From: a virus
IMG/VR virus record: IMGVR_UViG_3300022220_000025
Location: 1-22,043 of that record
DNA: 22,043 nt
Direction: 5' to 3' (one strand)
How positions within the stretch are numbered: position 1 is the stretch's first letter; each line of letters opens with the position of its first letter. Below are positions 1 to 5,421 of the stretch, one piece after another. The translations under genes were made by a program, and so were the position numbers. The notes under the pieces are model-generated. The model was not told where the DNA came from, made no database searches, and saw nothing but the letters and a program-made list of their open reading frames with translations.

Positions 1-31
1 TGAGTATTACTTGATTGATTATTCCTCTCAT
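1..31 (-). CDS. Possible start of a gene running off the left edge
   Basis: An ATG at 29-31 opens a minus-strand frame that stays open for ten codons (MRGIINQVIL) to the window edge. It follows an A-rich stretch (AAAAAGTT just before the ATG), which is the usual look of starts in this genome, and lies right after the strong terminator at 44-81. Nothing can be said about function. It could equally be a chance ATG, and I see no convincing promoter between the terminator and this codon. Confidence 0.25.
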   Translation of the reverse strand, partial: MRGIINQVIL

Positions 32-43
32 AACTTTTTAAAT

Positions 44-81
44 AAAAAAAATGGAGCTGCTAGTGTTACCTAACAACTCCA
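44..81 (-). terminator. Intrinsic terminator closing the early module
   Basis: On the minus strand a 12-bp stem (bases 70-81 with 52-63, including two G-U pairs in RNA) closes a 6-base loop (64-69) and is followed by eight U residues (plus-strand A run 44-51). It is the strongest hairpin-plus-U-tract in the window and lies about 70 bases past the stop codon of the last early gene. Confidence 0.85.
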
Positions 82-119
82 CACAAAACAACTGATGACA
101 AGACAATTATTGTTAGGAA

Positions 120-131
120 TTACAAATGTAA
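120..131 (-). promoter_or_regulatory. Palindrome with an embedded -7-like element
   Basis: The 12-base palindrome TTACAAATGTAA contains, on the minus strand, TACATTTG, a match to the flavobacterial -7 consensus TAnnTTTG. No TTG was found at the expected -33 spacing, so this is only half a promoter. It could be an operator, a weak promoter for a short RNA ending at the 44-81 terminator, or chance in AT-rich DNA. Confidence 0.25.
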
Positions 132-149
132 CAATTTTATTTTAACTAA

Positions 150-386
150 TTAAGTTATTAACTTTTTAGACTTCTCATCTATAATTTTTTTTGCTAATAA
201 TATTTCTTGTTCAATTCCTATTAACTTTTCAAGGTATACAGTTAAGTCCATAGCTTCTTCCTGTGCGTGTATAAGCCATTCTAAGCTACTTAAGTCAACT
301 CGCTCCATAGTTGTGCCATACTTTTTTTTGCCGACCTCAGCTCTATCAAGTATCTTACTGCACACTTTGTTTTCTATACTACTCAT
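150..386 (-). CDS. Small MazG-like / EExxD-helix protein
   Basis: A 78-residue protein with no signal peptide or membrane segment. The stretch KYGTTMERVDLSSLEWL followed by HAQEEAMDLTVYLEKL resembles small phage proteins related to the MazG/all-alpha NTP pyrophosphohydrolases, where an EExxD helix binds magnesium; here that is E-E-A-M-D. The protein is shorter than a full four-helix MazG domain, so it may be a minimal or non-catalytic version. I place the start at the ATG at 384-386, which gives an ATGA overlap with the preceding 45-residue gene; a TTG three codons upstream is less likely. It is the last gene before the 44-81 terminator. The family call is tentative and rests on motif resemblance only. 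Confidence 0.7.
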   Translation of the reverse strand: MSSIENKVCSKILDRAEVGKKKYGTTMERVDLSSLEWLIHAQEEAMDLTVYLEKLIGIEQEILLAKKIIDEKSKKLIT

Positions 387-520
387 GAGCCACAATTTTC
401 ACAATCTTCATCATCTATTGAGCAGGTTTCAGGTTGTTCCTTATCTTCTAAGTCTACAATCCAACTCTCCCATGTTTCCTTTGCAATCTCTTCGTTGCGT
501 TTCTTTTCGTCTTCGCTCAT
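383..520 (-). CDS. Small acidic protein with three C-terminal cysteines
   Basis: A 45-residue, strongly acidic protein. The N-terminal half is charged and probably helical (SEDEKKRNEEIAKETWESW). The C-terminal end carries three cysteines in about twelve residues (TCSIDDEDCENCGS), which could bind a metal or pair with a partner. It is supported by its junctions rather than by homology: its ATG overlaps the stop of the upstream 25-residue gene (TAATG) and its TGA overlaps the start of the next gene (ATGA). I do not recognise the family. Confidence 0.65.
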   Translation of the reverse strand: MSEDEKKRNEEIAKETWESWIVDLEDKEQPETCSIDDEDCENCGS

Positions 521-597
521 TACTTTTTGTTAAATGATTCTACAATTACTGTTAATGCTATTGCAGTTGTTGCAATTATTATGACGTTTTGTACCAT
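520..597 (-). CDS. 25-residue single-pass membrane peptide
   Basis: The 25-residue product is almost entirely one hydrophobic helix (VQNVIIIATTAIALTVIV) with a short charged tail (ESFNKK), as in small phage inner-membrane proteins. The leader AAACAAGATTA precedes the ATG and nearly repeats the leader shared by the genes at 5602 and 14102. The stop overlaps the next start (TAATG), and the gene follows the VRR-NUC stop by only two bases. Its small size makes it uncertain, but the tiling supports it. Function unknown. Confidence 0.5.
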   Translation of the reverse strand: MVQNVIIIATTAIALTVIVESFNKK

Positions 598-599
598 GT

Positions 600-947
600 T
601 TAATCTTGTTTAAAATAGTTATCAATTGTTTCTTTTGCATCGTCAAAGCCTGTGCAAACTTTTGCAAGGTAACCTCTATTGTTAAGGTTTACAATCCATG
701 CCTTTTGAGATGGGCTTGCATAATTGCCTTTTACCTTAAGCTCTATCGCTAAACCATTAAATCCGTTTCTTGCTTCATAGATAAATAAATCTGGGAAACC
801 TGCAACATATCCTGTCCTCTTGGCTTTGAGCCTTTGCGAATGATACTTTTGATATTGCCCTCCTAAAGATGCACAATACAAAGCTCTATATTCCATCTTT
901 AAATAGGAAACAATAGCAGTTTGTAGTTTGTCCTCTACTGCTTTCAT
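600..947 (-). CDS. VRR-NUC domain nuclease
   Basis: A 115-residue protein that is essentially one VRR-NUC domain, the PD-(D/E)XK-like nuclease family often found stand-alone in phages near replication genes. The expected landmarks are in order: an N-terminal helix (KLQTAIVSYLK), then GFPDLFI with the catalytic Asp at 53, IELKVK with Glu69 and Lys71, and SPSQKAW with Gln81 in the last conserved helix, ending in a GFDDA helix typical of the family. A role in processing branched or damaged DNA during phage replication or packaging is inferred from the family. The ATG lies in an ATGA overlap with the 28-residue gene upstream. Confidence 0.88.
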   Translation of the reverse strand: MKAVEDKLQTAIVSYLKMEYRALYCASLGGQYQKYHSQRLKAKRTGYVAGFPDLFIYEARNGFNGLAIELKVKGNYASPSQKAWIVNLNNRGYLAKVCTGFDDAKETIDNYFKQD

Positions 948-1030
948 TTTCTTTTGTCTTTACCTCTTGGCATTTCTGGAGGAGTAAATCCAAACATCAA
1001 CCAAAATGTATCAAATTTAACGTATTTCAT
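944..1030 (-). CDS. 28-residue linker gene between methyltransferase and nuclease
   Basis: This 28-residue frame (begins MKYVKFDTFWLMFGF, ends PRGKDKRK) fills exactly the gap between the methyltransferase and the VRR-NUC gene, with ATGA overlaps at both ends (1027-1030 and 944-947). Double overlap makes chance unlikely. The product has an aromatic N-terminal half and a basic tail. I recognise no family; it could be a translational coupling device as much as a functional peptide. Confidence 0.5.
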   Translation of the reverse strand: MKYVKFDTFWLMFGFTPPEMPRGKDKRK

Positions 1031-1698
1031 ATTATCCTTAATTGTGCTTTATGCTGATTAATTCTTTTCATTGATGCTTCGTAATAGTCTTTGTCTAATT
1101 CACAAGCAGTTAAGTCATATCCTAAGTTATGGCAAGCTATTGCTATTGAGCCACTACCTAAATGAGTGTCTAGTATTTTATCGCCCTCTTTAGCGTAGTT
1201 CATTAAAAGCCACTCATATAATTTAACAGGCTTTTGTGTTGGATGAAATCTACCACCATTTCTATTATTATCTGCTAAAGCACCACCTCTACTAAAGTCA
1301 AAAGTTCTCATTGCTTTTTGTGTTTCAGAATACCAAGCCAGCTCTCCATCTGCTAAACTAAAATCTCTTTGCATTTTATTCCAAATTAAAAAGCTATTAG
1401 AATAACTCCATATAAAAGGAAAATAATTACCACCCCATATAATTTGCTTTTTACTTACTCTAAATAATTCTTTAAAATATTCTTCATTAGGTGTTTCGTT
1501 ATCCCAATCAGTAACCTTATATTCTTTCCATCCTCTACCAGCTTTGCTTTTATTGTTTGCTTTTTTTCTACTTAATGCTGCTGAATTTTGTGCTTTATCT
1601 GCTCCAATACCATAAGGAGGGTCTACAATAGCTAAATCGAAATAGTTGTCCTCGTACCTAGCCATTAACTGCATGTTATCTTCGTTTGTTATTGTCAT
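1027..1698 (-). CDS. DNA methyltransferase, N4/N6 beta-class
   Basis: A 223-residue site-specific DNA methyltransferase. DPPYGIG (catalytic motif IV) is at 26-32 and the AdoMet-binding motif comes late as DTHLGSGS at 177-184, preceded by HPTQKP at 152-157. The order motif IV, target-recognition region, then motif I defines the beta class of amino-methyltransferases (N6-adenine or N4-cytosine). THL replaces the usual PFx in motif I, a form I recall from other phage methyltransferases. No cognate restriction enzyme is next to it, so it is an orphan, likely protecting phage DNA from host restriction or marking it. Target sequence is unknown. The start is fixed by an ATGA overlap at 1695-1698. 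Confidence 0.92.
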   Translation of the reverse strand: MTITNEDNMQLMARYEDNYFDLAIVDPPYGIGADKAQNSAALSRKKANNKSKAGRGWKEYKVTDWDNETPNEEYFKELFRVSKKQIIWGGNYFPFIWSYSNSFLIWNKMQRDFSLADGELAWYSETQKAMRTFDFSRGGALADNNRNGGRFHPTQKPVKLYEWLLMNYAKEGDKILDTHLGSGSIAIACHNLGYDLTACELDKDYYEASMKRINQHKAQLRII

Positions 1699-1871
1699 TG
1701 CTCTTTAATTATTTCGTAAAACTCTTTGTCTATTTTCTTAATATCTTTTTGTATCTCTTTCCAAGCCTTTGCAACTTCTTTCTCTCCTCCAATATCTTTC
1801 TTGCTTCCTGTGCCAGAGTTTGCAACATGAGATGCATTAAGTTCTAATAACTCGCTTATCCTCTTATCCAT
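1695..1871 (-). CDS. Small charged helical protein
   Basis: A 58-residue lysine- and glutamate-rich protein, soluble and mostly helical (EKEVAKAWKEIQKDIKKIDK), with no cysteine or membrane segment. It fills the gap between the 226-residue gene, which it overlaps by 8 bases, and the methyltransferase, which it overlaps as ATGA. Both junctions fit the tiling of this operon. The family is not recognised. Its position suggests expression with the replication and methyltransferase genes. Confidence 0.65.
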   Translation of the reverse strand: MDKRISELLELNASHVANSGTGSKKDIGGEKEVAKAWKEIQKDIKKIDKEFYEIIKEQ

Positions 1872-2544
1872 TGTCTAGTATTTTATATATTTCTTTTCTT
1901 AGGTTTTTCTTTGCTTTCTTCCACTTACCGAAATGCATCCTTAAGGCTTTCTCTCTGCACATTATTACAGGATGGAATTGTTTGCGTTTATTGTGAACAA
2001 ACTTTTTCCTTGCAACTATCTCCTCCTGCACCTCTTCCCACATTTGCTCTTTGTCCTTTGTTGTTAGCACAATAAAGTTGTTAAGCTCTAGCCATTGGAA
2101 TGCTTGGTTAATTCCTTGGAAAGTAATATCCTCCCCTTTGCAATGCTCTTCAAATGGTTCTATAACACAAAGCTCTAGGAACTCCTTAAGCACCTCGTCT
2201 TTGTCTATGTTCTGAGCATTCGATTCTATTAGTAATCGTTCGCCATCTTGCGACTGCTCAATCCTTAATTTGTTAGTTTTCATCTTTTGTTTGTTTAGCC
2301 AATTAAACCATGTTCTTGGATTGATTGCAAGCTGCTCTCCCTCTCTCACTCCTTTGTGAAATGCCTGAGTAACATCAGCAGCAGTCAATCTAAAAAACTT
2401 ATCGTTTAAATCGTTCATTAAAATGTTTGCTAATACTTTCCTGTCTGACTCAGCTTTGTTCTGACTCATCTCAAACAATGCTTTGTTTAAAGTCTTAAAG
2501 CAAAAGTCAAGTAATTGTTCTGTCGGTTGTTTTCCTATTTCCAT
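1864..2544 (-). CDS. Unknown replication-module protein next to the initiator
   Basis: A 226-residue soluble protein directly after the initiator gene (four bases between them). It is helical and charged. A central stretch AADVTQAFHKGVREGEQL followed by NPRTWFNWLNKQKM looks like a small helical DNA- or protein-binding unit, and the C-terminus is very basic (HFGKWKKAKKNLRKEIYK). I see no Walker A motif, so it is not an obvious AAA+ helicase loader. Its place suggests an accessory replisome or loader-like partner of the initiator; this is inference from context only. The family is common in Bacteroidota phages in my recollection but without a firm function. Confidence 0.8.
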   Translation of the reverse strand: MEIGKQPTEQLLDFCFKTLNKALFEMSQNKAESDRKVLANILMNDLNDKFFRLTAADVTQAFHKGVREGEQLAINPRTWFNWLNKQKMKTNKLRIEQSQDGERLLIESNAQNIDKDEVLKEFLELCVIEPFEEHCKGEDITFQGINQAFQWLELNNFIVLTTKDKEQMWEEVQEEIVARKKFVHNKRKQFHPVIMCREKALRMHFGKWKKAKKNLRKEIYKILDNG

Positions 2545-2548
2545 TCCG

Positions 2549-3199
2549 CTAATCTAGTAAATTTTTATTTGACATCAAATCGCCGAAGTATTCCTCGCTC
2601 AATCCTTTTTTCTTTGGCTTGGCATTCCTTATCCATCTATTTGCTGCGAGCTTCCACTTTTTCATCGCGTTTCTGCCCACTTTCCAACCATTGCTTTCGT
2701 AATACTCAAAGAAATTAATTGCCTCGCTTAAATCAAAGTTTTTTAATCTAAAATAATCTTCAACGATCGAGAGAGAAGATGGTTTACCATCTCTATTAGT
2801 TCTTGTAGTATTAATACTTGTAGTATTATCCTTTAACTTATCTTCAATAGGGGTAGGCAACATTTCTTCAATACCCCCCTTAACTTTTCTTATAGGGGTG
2901 TTTAACTTTTCTTTAATAGGGGTAACTGATATAATTCGCTTATCAATCTGCTTAGTTCCAGAAATGTAAAGCATTTGCACATGAATGTACTTTTTATCTG
3001 CTAATTGCTTTATCCATTTAGAGATTGATGTATTTGATACATTGTAAAGACCTGCAAAGTATCCATTGCTTGCCCAACATTTACCTTTCTTGTTAGATAA
3101 TGCAGTAATCTCTGAGTACAGGAGCTTGGCATTTGGTGTTAAGTCTTTGTCATACCTAACCGATGCAGTCAATATTGAGTAATAATTTGGTTGTTCCAT
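2549..3199 (-). CDS. Replication initiator with N-terminal HTH_36 domain
   Basis: A 216-residue protein. Residues 1-90 (YYSILTASVRYDKDLTPNAK, then a winged helix-turn-helix including NVSNTSISKWIKQLADKKYI) match the HTH_36 layout of phage replisome organisers. A linker at about 95-145 repeats TPI three times (VTPIKEKL, NTPIRKV, PTPIEDKL). The C-terminal domain (about 150-205) carries NFFEYYESNGWKVGRN and WKLAANRWIRNAKPKKK, the helicase- or partner-binding end seen in such proteins. The inferred role is binding the phage origin and recruiting the replicative helicase. The DNA of the linker holds iteron-like repeats. Its own -7 element overlaps a terminator just upstream, suggesting separate control from the preceding genes. 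Confidence 0.82.
   Translation of the reverse strand: MEQPNYYSILTASVRYDKDLTPNAKLLYSEITALSNKKGKCWASNGYFAGLYNVSNTSISKWIKQLADKKYIHVQMLYISGTKQIDKRIISVTPIKEKLNTPIRKVKGGIEEMLPTPIEDKLKDNTTSINTTRTNRDGKPSSLSIVEDYFRLKNFDLSEAINFFEYYESNGWKVGRNAMKKWKLAANRWIRNAKPKKKGLSEEYFGDLMSNKNLLD
2777..2923. repeat. Iteron-like repeat cluster, candidate replication origin
   Basis: Inside the initiator gene there are three near-identical units with consensus TTAACTTTTCTTTAATAGGG plus GT: 2833-2854, 2880-2899 (two bases shorter) and 2902-2923, with a degenerate unit at 2862-2879 in which GGGG is replaced by a C run. Next to them lie a 12-base direct repeat (CTTGTAGTATTA at 2802-2813 and 2817-2828) and a 16-base palindrome (AGATGGT, TT, ACCATCT at 2777-2792). 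Repeats inside the initiator gene are the arrangement of lambdoid origins. Function is inferred; the repeats also encode the TPI repeats of the protein linker, which is an alternative reason for them. Confidence 0.6.
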
Positions 3200-3208
3200 A
3201 GTTTTGTT

Positions 3209-3221
3209 TTGTCAAAGGTAA
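3209..3221 (-). promoter_or_regulatory. Putative promoter -7 element of the initiator gene
   Basis: On the minus strand TACCTTTG (3214-3221) matches TAnnTTTG, and it overlaps the palindrome TTTGTCAAA (3209-3217) that recurs at two other early promoters. The expected -33 region falls in the terminator hairpin at 3221-3244 and has no TTG, so any promoter here is weak or activator-dependent. The ATG is about 15 bases downstream. Confidence 0.4.
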
Positions 3222-3244
3222 AAAAAAAGGAGCATTACGCTCCT
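3221..3244 (-). terminator. Intrinsic terminator between SSB-like and initiator genes
   Basis: AGGAGC (3228-3233) pairs with GCTCCT (3239-3244) around a 5-base loop, and the minus-strand RNA continues into a U run of about eight (A run 3221-3228). It sits six bases after the stop codon of the DUF3127 gene. The stem and loop are nearly repeated at 5404-5420. Confidence 0.75.
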
Positions 3245-3249
3245 CTCAT

Positions 3250-3567
3250 TTAAAATGGCATTGAATCTTCTGCTGAAGATGTTGGTTGTTCAGACTCGAA
3301 ACCCTCTAATTTTTCAACTTTCCAAGCTTTTAAACTCACAAAATGTCTGTCCTTCCATTCTCTACCACTTATGTTAATACTAATCTCGTAGTTCTGACCT
3401 ACTTTTAAGCCCTTTACAAGAGCTATTCCTTTATCCTGCATAAACTCTATCGGAACATCTGCATCGTACTCTGTATCGGCTTGTTTCAAGATAACCTCTT
3501 GCTTCTTGAATTTGTCAGATATAACTTGTACATCTTTAATTTTAAGGATTGTTCCTTTTAGCTGCAT
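3250..3567 (-). CDS. DUF3127 single-strand DNA-binding-like protein
   Basis: A 105-residue protein matching my recollection of DUF3127, a Bacteroidota family with an OB-fold that is thought to act as a single-stranded DNA-binding protein. It opens with the beta-rich LKGTILKIKDVQVISDKFKK, continues through a central VPIEFMQDKGIAL segment and GREWKDRHFVSLKAWKV, and ends in a serine/acidic tail terminating DSMPF, which mimics the acidic MPF/IPF tip through which SSB recruits replication partners. Sitting between the DnaA-like protein and the initiator, it is the likely SSB of this replication module. It overlaps the upstream gene by 10 bases. Confidence 0.85.
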   Translation of the reverse strand: MQLKGTILKIKDVQVISDKFKKQEVILKQADTEYDADVPIEFMQDKGIALVKGLKVGQNYEISINISGREWKDRHFVSLKAWKVEKLEGFESEQPTSSAEDSMPF

Positions 3568-4037
3568 AATATATGTAATTTTTGGGTTAACATAGTTGAT
3601 TCATTGTGTGCCTGTAATACTTTTTTGGTCTTTTCTTTTAAATCGTAAATCTTCTCCTTAAGTCTGGCATTCTCATTCTGCAAGTTTTCGAGTTCATCCT
3701 TTGCTCTTTGCTTTGCTCGTAACTTTACAACCTCATTCATGTCTGTATTTTCAGCCATGATAAGAATTAACTTGTCATATGTCTTTTTATAGTAGTGTAG
3801 AGTTTTGTAATCGTTCTCATGATTCCTGCACCCATGAATTACCGAAGCATGGTTCTTACCAAATGCTCTCCCTATCTTTGTGCATCCCCAATGATTTTCA
3901 GAAAGGAATGCATAAATCATATTTCGAGCTTCGACAATAAATCGTTGCCTGTTTGTACTCATTATATTCTTTGTGTTAGTCTTGTTTAGCTTTGCAGCCT
4001 CCTCAACTAAATACTCAAATTTATCTTCTTTAAACAT
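3558..4037 (-). CDS. DnaA domain IV-like DNA-binding protein with coiled coil
   Basis: A 159-residue protein. Residues about 30-90 follow the helical pattern of the DnaA C-terminal DNA-binding domain: VEARNMIYAFLSE, then IGRAFGKNHASVIHG at 55-69, corresponding to the DnaA signature around IGxxFGxRDHSTVxHA (N-H-A-S-V-I-H here). There is no AAA+ ATPase domain. Residues about 105-140 form a probable coiled coil (DELENLQNENARLKEKIYDL), suggesting a dimer or oligomer. It may bind DnaA-box-like sites in the phage origin or in the host, or regulate early genes. It starts inside the stop of the XRE-like gene (TAATG), so the two are probably translated together. Confidence 0.75.
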   Translation of the reverse strand: MFKEDKFEYLVEEAAKLNKTNTKNIMSTNRQRFIVEARNMIYAFLSENHWGCTKIGRAFGKNHASVIHGCRNHENDYKTLHYYKKTYDKLILIMAENTDMNEVVKLRAKQRAKDELENLQNENARLKEKIYDLKEKTKKVLQAHNESTMLTQKLHILCS

Positions 4038-4258
4038 TACAATAGTTTTATTAATTTGATTAAACTTATTTTAGAATCGTTGCTAATCTGCACCAACTGA
4101 CTAAATGTAATCTTTCTCTCATCTTTAAGTAGAACATTCAATGTCGGTTGTGATAGCTTTAAAGCAGTACCAATTGTTGCCTTTGTTTTGTAGGTATTCA
4201 ATAACACCTCTTGTAAATTTGTGGTTGGATTCCAACCTCTTCCTGTTTCGTTTTTCAT
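4037..4258 (-). CDS. Small XRE/Cro-like helix-turn-helix protein
   Basis: A 73-residue protein that is little more than a helix-turn-helix domain. TKATIGTALKLSQPTLNVLL (residues about 24-44) has the helix-turn-recognition-helix spacing of Cro/CI-family domains, and DERKITFSQLVQISND gives the following helices. It is short even for Cro and has no dimerisation or cleavage domain. It could repress the early promoters whose -7 elements carry the TTTGWCAAA palindrome, but that link is only a hypothesis. It lies two bases after the preceding gene and overlaps the DnaA-like gene by one base. Confidence 0.7.
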   Translation of the reverse strand: MKNETGRGWNPTTNLQEVLLNTYKTKATIGTALKLSQPTLNVLLKDERKITFSQLVQISNDSKISLIKLIKLL

Positions 4259-4260
4259 GT

Positions 4261-4635
4261 CTATTTTCTTTTAAAATCATCAGCTTCATCTTCTCCAAAA
4301 TGCCCAAGCTCATAAAAGCCTGTTAGCTTTAGAACTGCTCTGCTCATTGCACGCTTCTCAGCCATTGCAACAGGATAAGCATTTGATGTGTTGTTTGGAG
4401 CTGATTCGCCAAATGTTTGAATTACCTTATCGCCACTCTTTGCCGTTGCCTTAATGATAATACATTTGTTATCTCCTGAGTTGTGCAGCAGTTGGTAATC
4501 AATCTCAATGTTGTTATTGGCTTGTATCTTATCGATTCCAGATCTAGAGATAATTGTGTAGAACTTATGCTTGAATACATCGTCAGCAGTCAATCCGTTC
4601 TTCTTGTACAATTCGTTTAGTTTGTCTTTATTCAT
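4261..4635 (-). CDS. Possible single-strand annealing/recombination protein
   Basis: A 124-residue protein with a beta-rich N-terminal half (NNNIEIDYQLLHNSGDNKCI, IIKATAKSGDKVIQTFGES) and a conserved-looking helical C-terminus, AYPVAMAEKRAMSRAVLKL followed by TGFYELGHFGEDEADD. The AEKRAxxRAxLxL helix with an acidic tail resembles parts of Rad52/Erf/Sak-type phage annealing proteins, which would suit a gene just upstream of the SSB-like protein. The match is a recollection of pattern, not a proven homology, and the protein is shorter than typical Erf or Sak3. The ATG follows the stop of the preceding gene by one base (TAAGATG). The gene contains one of the nine GATC sites. Confidence 0.75.
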   Translation of the reverse strand: MNKDKLNELYKKNGLTADDVFKHKFYTIISRSGIDKIQANNNIEIDYQLLHNSGDNKCIIIKATAKSGDKVIQTFGESAPNNTSNAYPVAMAEKRAMSRAVLKLTGFYELGHFGEDEADDFKRK

Positions 4636-4636
4636 C

Positions 4637-4834
4637 TTATTGTTGTTTACTTGGTTTGTCTAAATGTTCCCACTCTTTAATTGTTTCGTTCAATGGACTT
4701 CTTTTGCCATCGCTCCACTCTTTAGATAAGTAGTATTGTCTTTCCTCATCTAAACTTAACTCTATTGCATTCATAGCTGCAAAATCAATTTGCTGCTCTC
4801 TGCTTCCTAAAAAAAATTCTTTTAACTTTCCCAT
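4637..4834 (-). CDS. Small hypothetical early protein
   Basis: A 65-residue acidic, soluble protein starting MGKLKEFFLGSREQQIDFAA. I chose the ATG at 4832-4834 because it lies one base after the previous stop (TAAGATG, the same junction as at 4635) and follows an A-rich leader; a TTG eight codons upstream would give a 73-residue form. No domain is recognised. The WSDGKRSPLNETIKEWEHL stretch is hydrophilic and probably helical. It belongs to the run of small early genes after the 5646-5675 promoter. Confidence 0.7.
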   Translation of the reverse strand: MGKLKEFFLGSREQQIDFAAMNAIELSLDEERQYYLSKEWSDGKRSPLNETIKEWEHLDKPSKQQ

Positions 4835-4835
4835 C

Positions 4836-5039
4836 TTATTTTGTTTTGTAGTTTTCAATTTCTGATTCTAAAGCTACCTTAACTTTAGCAAGATTAACAT
4901 TTGCAGTAAAGTACAAACCCTCATCTAAAATAAACTTCTCTAGTTTTAAATGTTCTGTCAATGCTTGCTCTAAATAGTCAAGTCTTACTCTGTCTTGTGC
5001 TGATAAATTTGTCATGTCGTTTTGTTTTTGTTTTGTCAA
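4836..5039 (-). CDS. Small helical hypothetical early protein
   Basis: A 67-residue protein, mostly amphipathic helix (AQDRVRLDYLEQALTEHLKL and NLAKVKVALESEIENYKTK), suggesting a small helical bundle or dimer. No known family. It begins after an A/C-rich leader (AAAACAAAAACAAAACGAC before the ATG) and is preceded by a -7-like element at 5037-5044, so it may have its own weak promoter as well as read-through from upstream. Confidence 0.7.
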   Translation of the reverse strand: MTKQKQNDMTNLSAQDRVRLDYLEQALTEHLKLEKFILDEGLYFTANVNLAKVKVALESEIENYKTK

Positions 5040-5044
5040 ATATA
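5032..5044 (-). promoter_or_regulatory. Putative internal early promoter (-7 element with palindrome)
   Basis: The minus strand reads TATATTTG at 5037-5044, a full match to TAnnTTTG and identical to the -7 element at 5646-5653. It overlaps the palindrome TTTGTCAAA (5032-5040). No TTG is present at 17-23 bases upstream, so the -33 half is missing. The element overlaps the start codon of the 67-residue gene (ATG at 5037-5039 region is not involved; the ATG used lies further downstream at the 5039 end), so a transcript from here would be nearly leaderless or would serve the next gene; treat with caution. Confidence 0.3.
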
Positions 5045-5053
5045 TAAAAAATT

Positions 5054-5383
5054 TTATAAACTCCTAGAACCTAGTTTTTGACAAGGTGCATGTCTAAGTT
5101 GCATATCAACTTCTGGAACACCTGTGTAATCATCAGCCCAAACTGATTCAGGTTCATACCATGCACCTATTTTGTGCAACTGCATCTTCAACTCATAAAC
5201 TAAATCGCCATTGCCTTGCTCGTTCTCTAATTCCTTAATGCGAGCTTTCATGTTCTTGAGTAGGTTGTCAGCAAGTTCTTGCTTCATAACATACTGCTTA
5301 ACTACTTGTGTAATATGACCGACAGGATATTCGCCTCCTGTGTAAACTGTGGTCTTGTCTGATGTGTCAACTGTTACTTTCAT
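5054..5383 (-). CDS. Hypothetical early protein
   Basis: A 109-residue soluble protein with no recognised family. The N-terminus is beta-like (MKVTVDTSDKTTVYTGGEYP), the middle is a long helix (KQELADNLLKNMKARIKELE) and the C-terminus is loop-rich with one cysteine and a basic end. It follows the hairpin at 5404-5420 by about 20 bases and starts after the A-rich leader AAAGACAAAACA. It is in the early transcription unit driven from 5646-5675. The helix could mediate dimerisation, but nothing in it points to an enzyme. Confidence 0.75.
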   Translation of the reverse strand: MKVTVDTSDKTTVYTGGEYPVGHITQVVKQYVMKQELADNLLKNMKARIKELENEQGNGDLVYELKMQLHKIGAWYEPESVWADDYTGVPEVDMQLRHAPCQKLGSRSL

Positions 5384-5403
5384 TGTTTTGTCTTTAGGGT
5401 TAA

Positions 5404-5420
5404 AGGAGCATTACGATCCT
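5404..5420 (-). terminator. Hairpin related to the 3221-3244 terminator, probably leaky
   Basis: AGGAGC, loop ATTAC, GATCCT forms the same hairpin as at 3228-3244 with one mismatch in the stem. The U tract is only three long, so termination is likely weak or absent. It starts two bases after the stop of the 60-residue gene. It may act as an attenuator or RNA-processing site between the first and second early genes. Confidence 0.4.
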
Positions 5421-5421
5421 A

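Noticed and set aside
313-537. Plus-strand frame of 74 codons, and other plus-strand frames across the window
   Set aside because: They lie opposite well-supported minus-strand genes, have atypical composition and no leaders or junctions like the real genes.
4125-4313. Minus-strand frame of 62 codons overlapping the XRE-like gene
   Set aside because: It overlaps most of the HTH gene and the end of the gene before it, has no domain, and breaks the tight junctions that the HTH gene satisfies.
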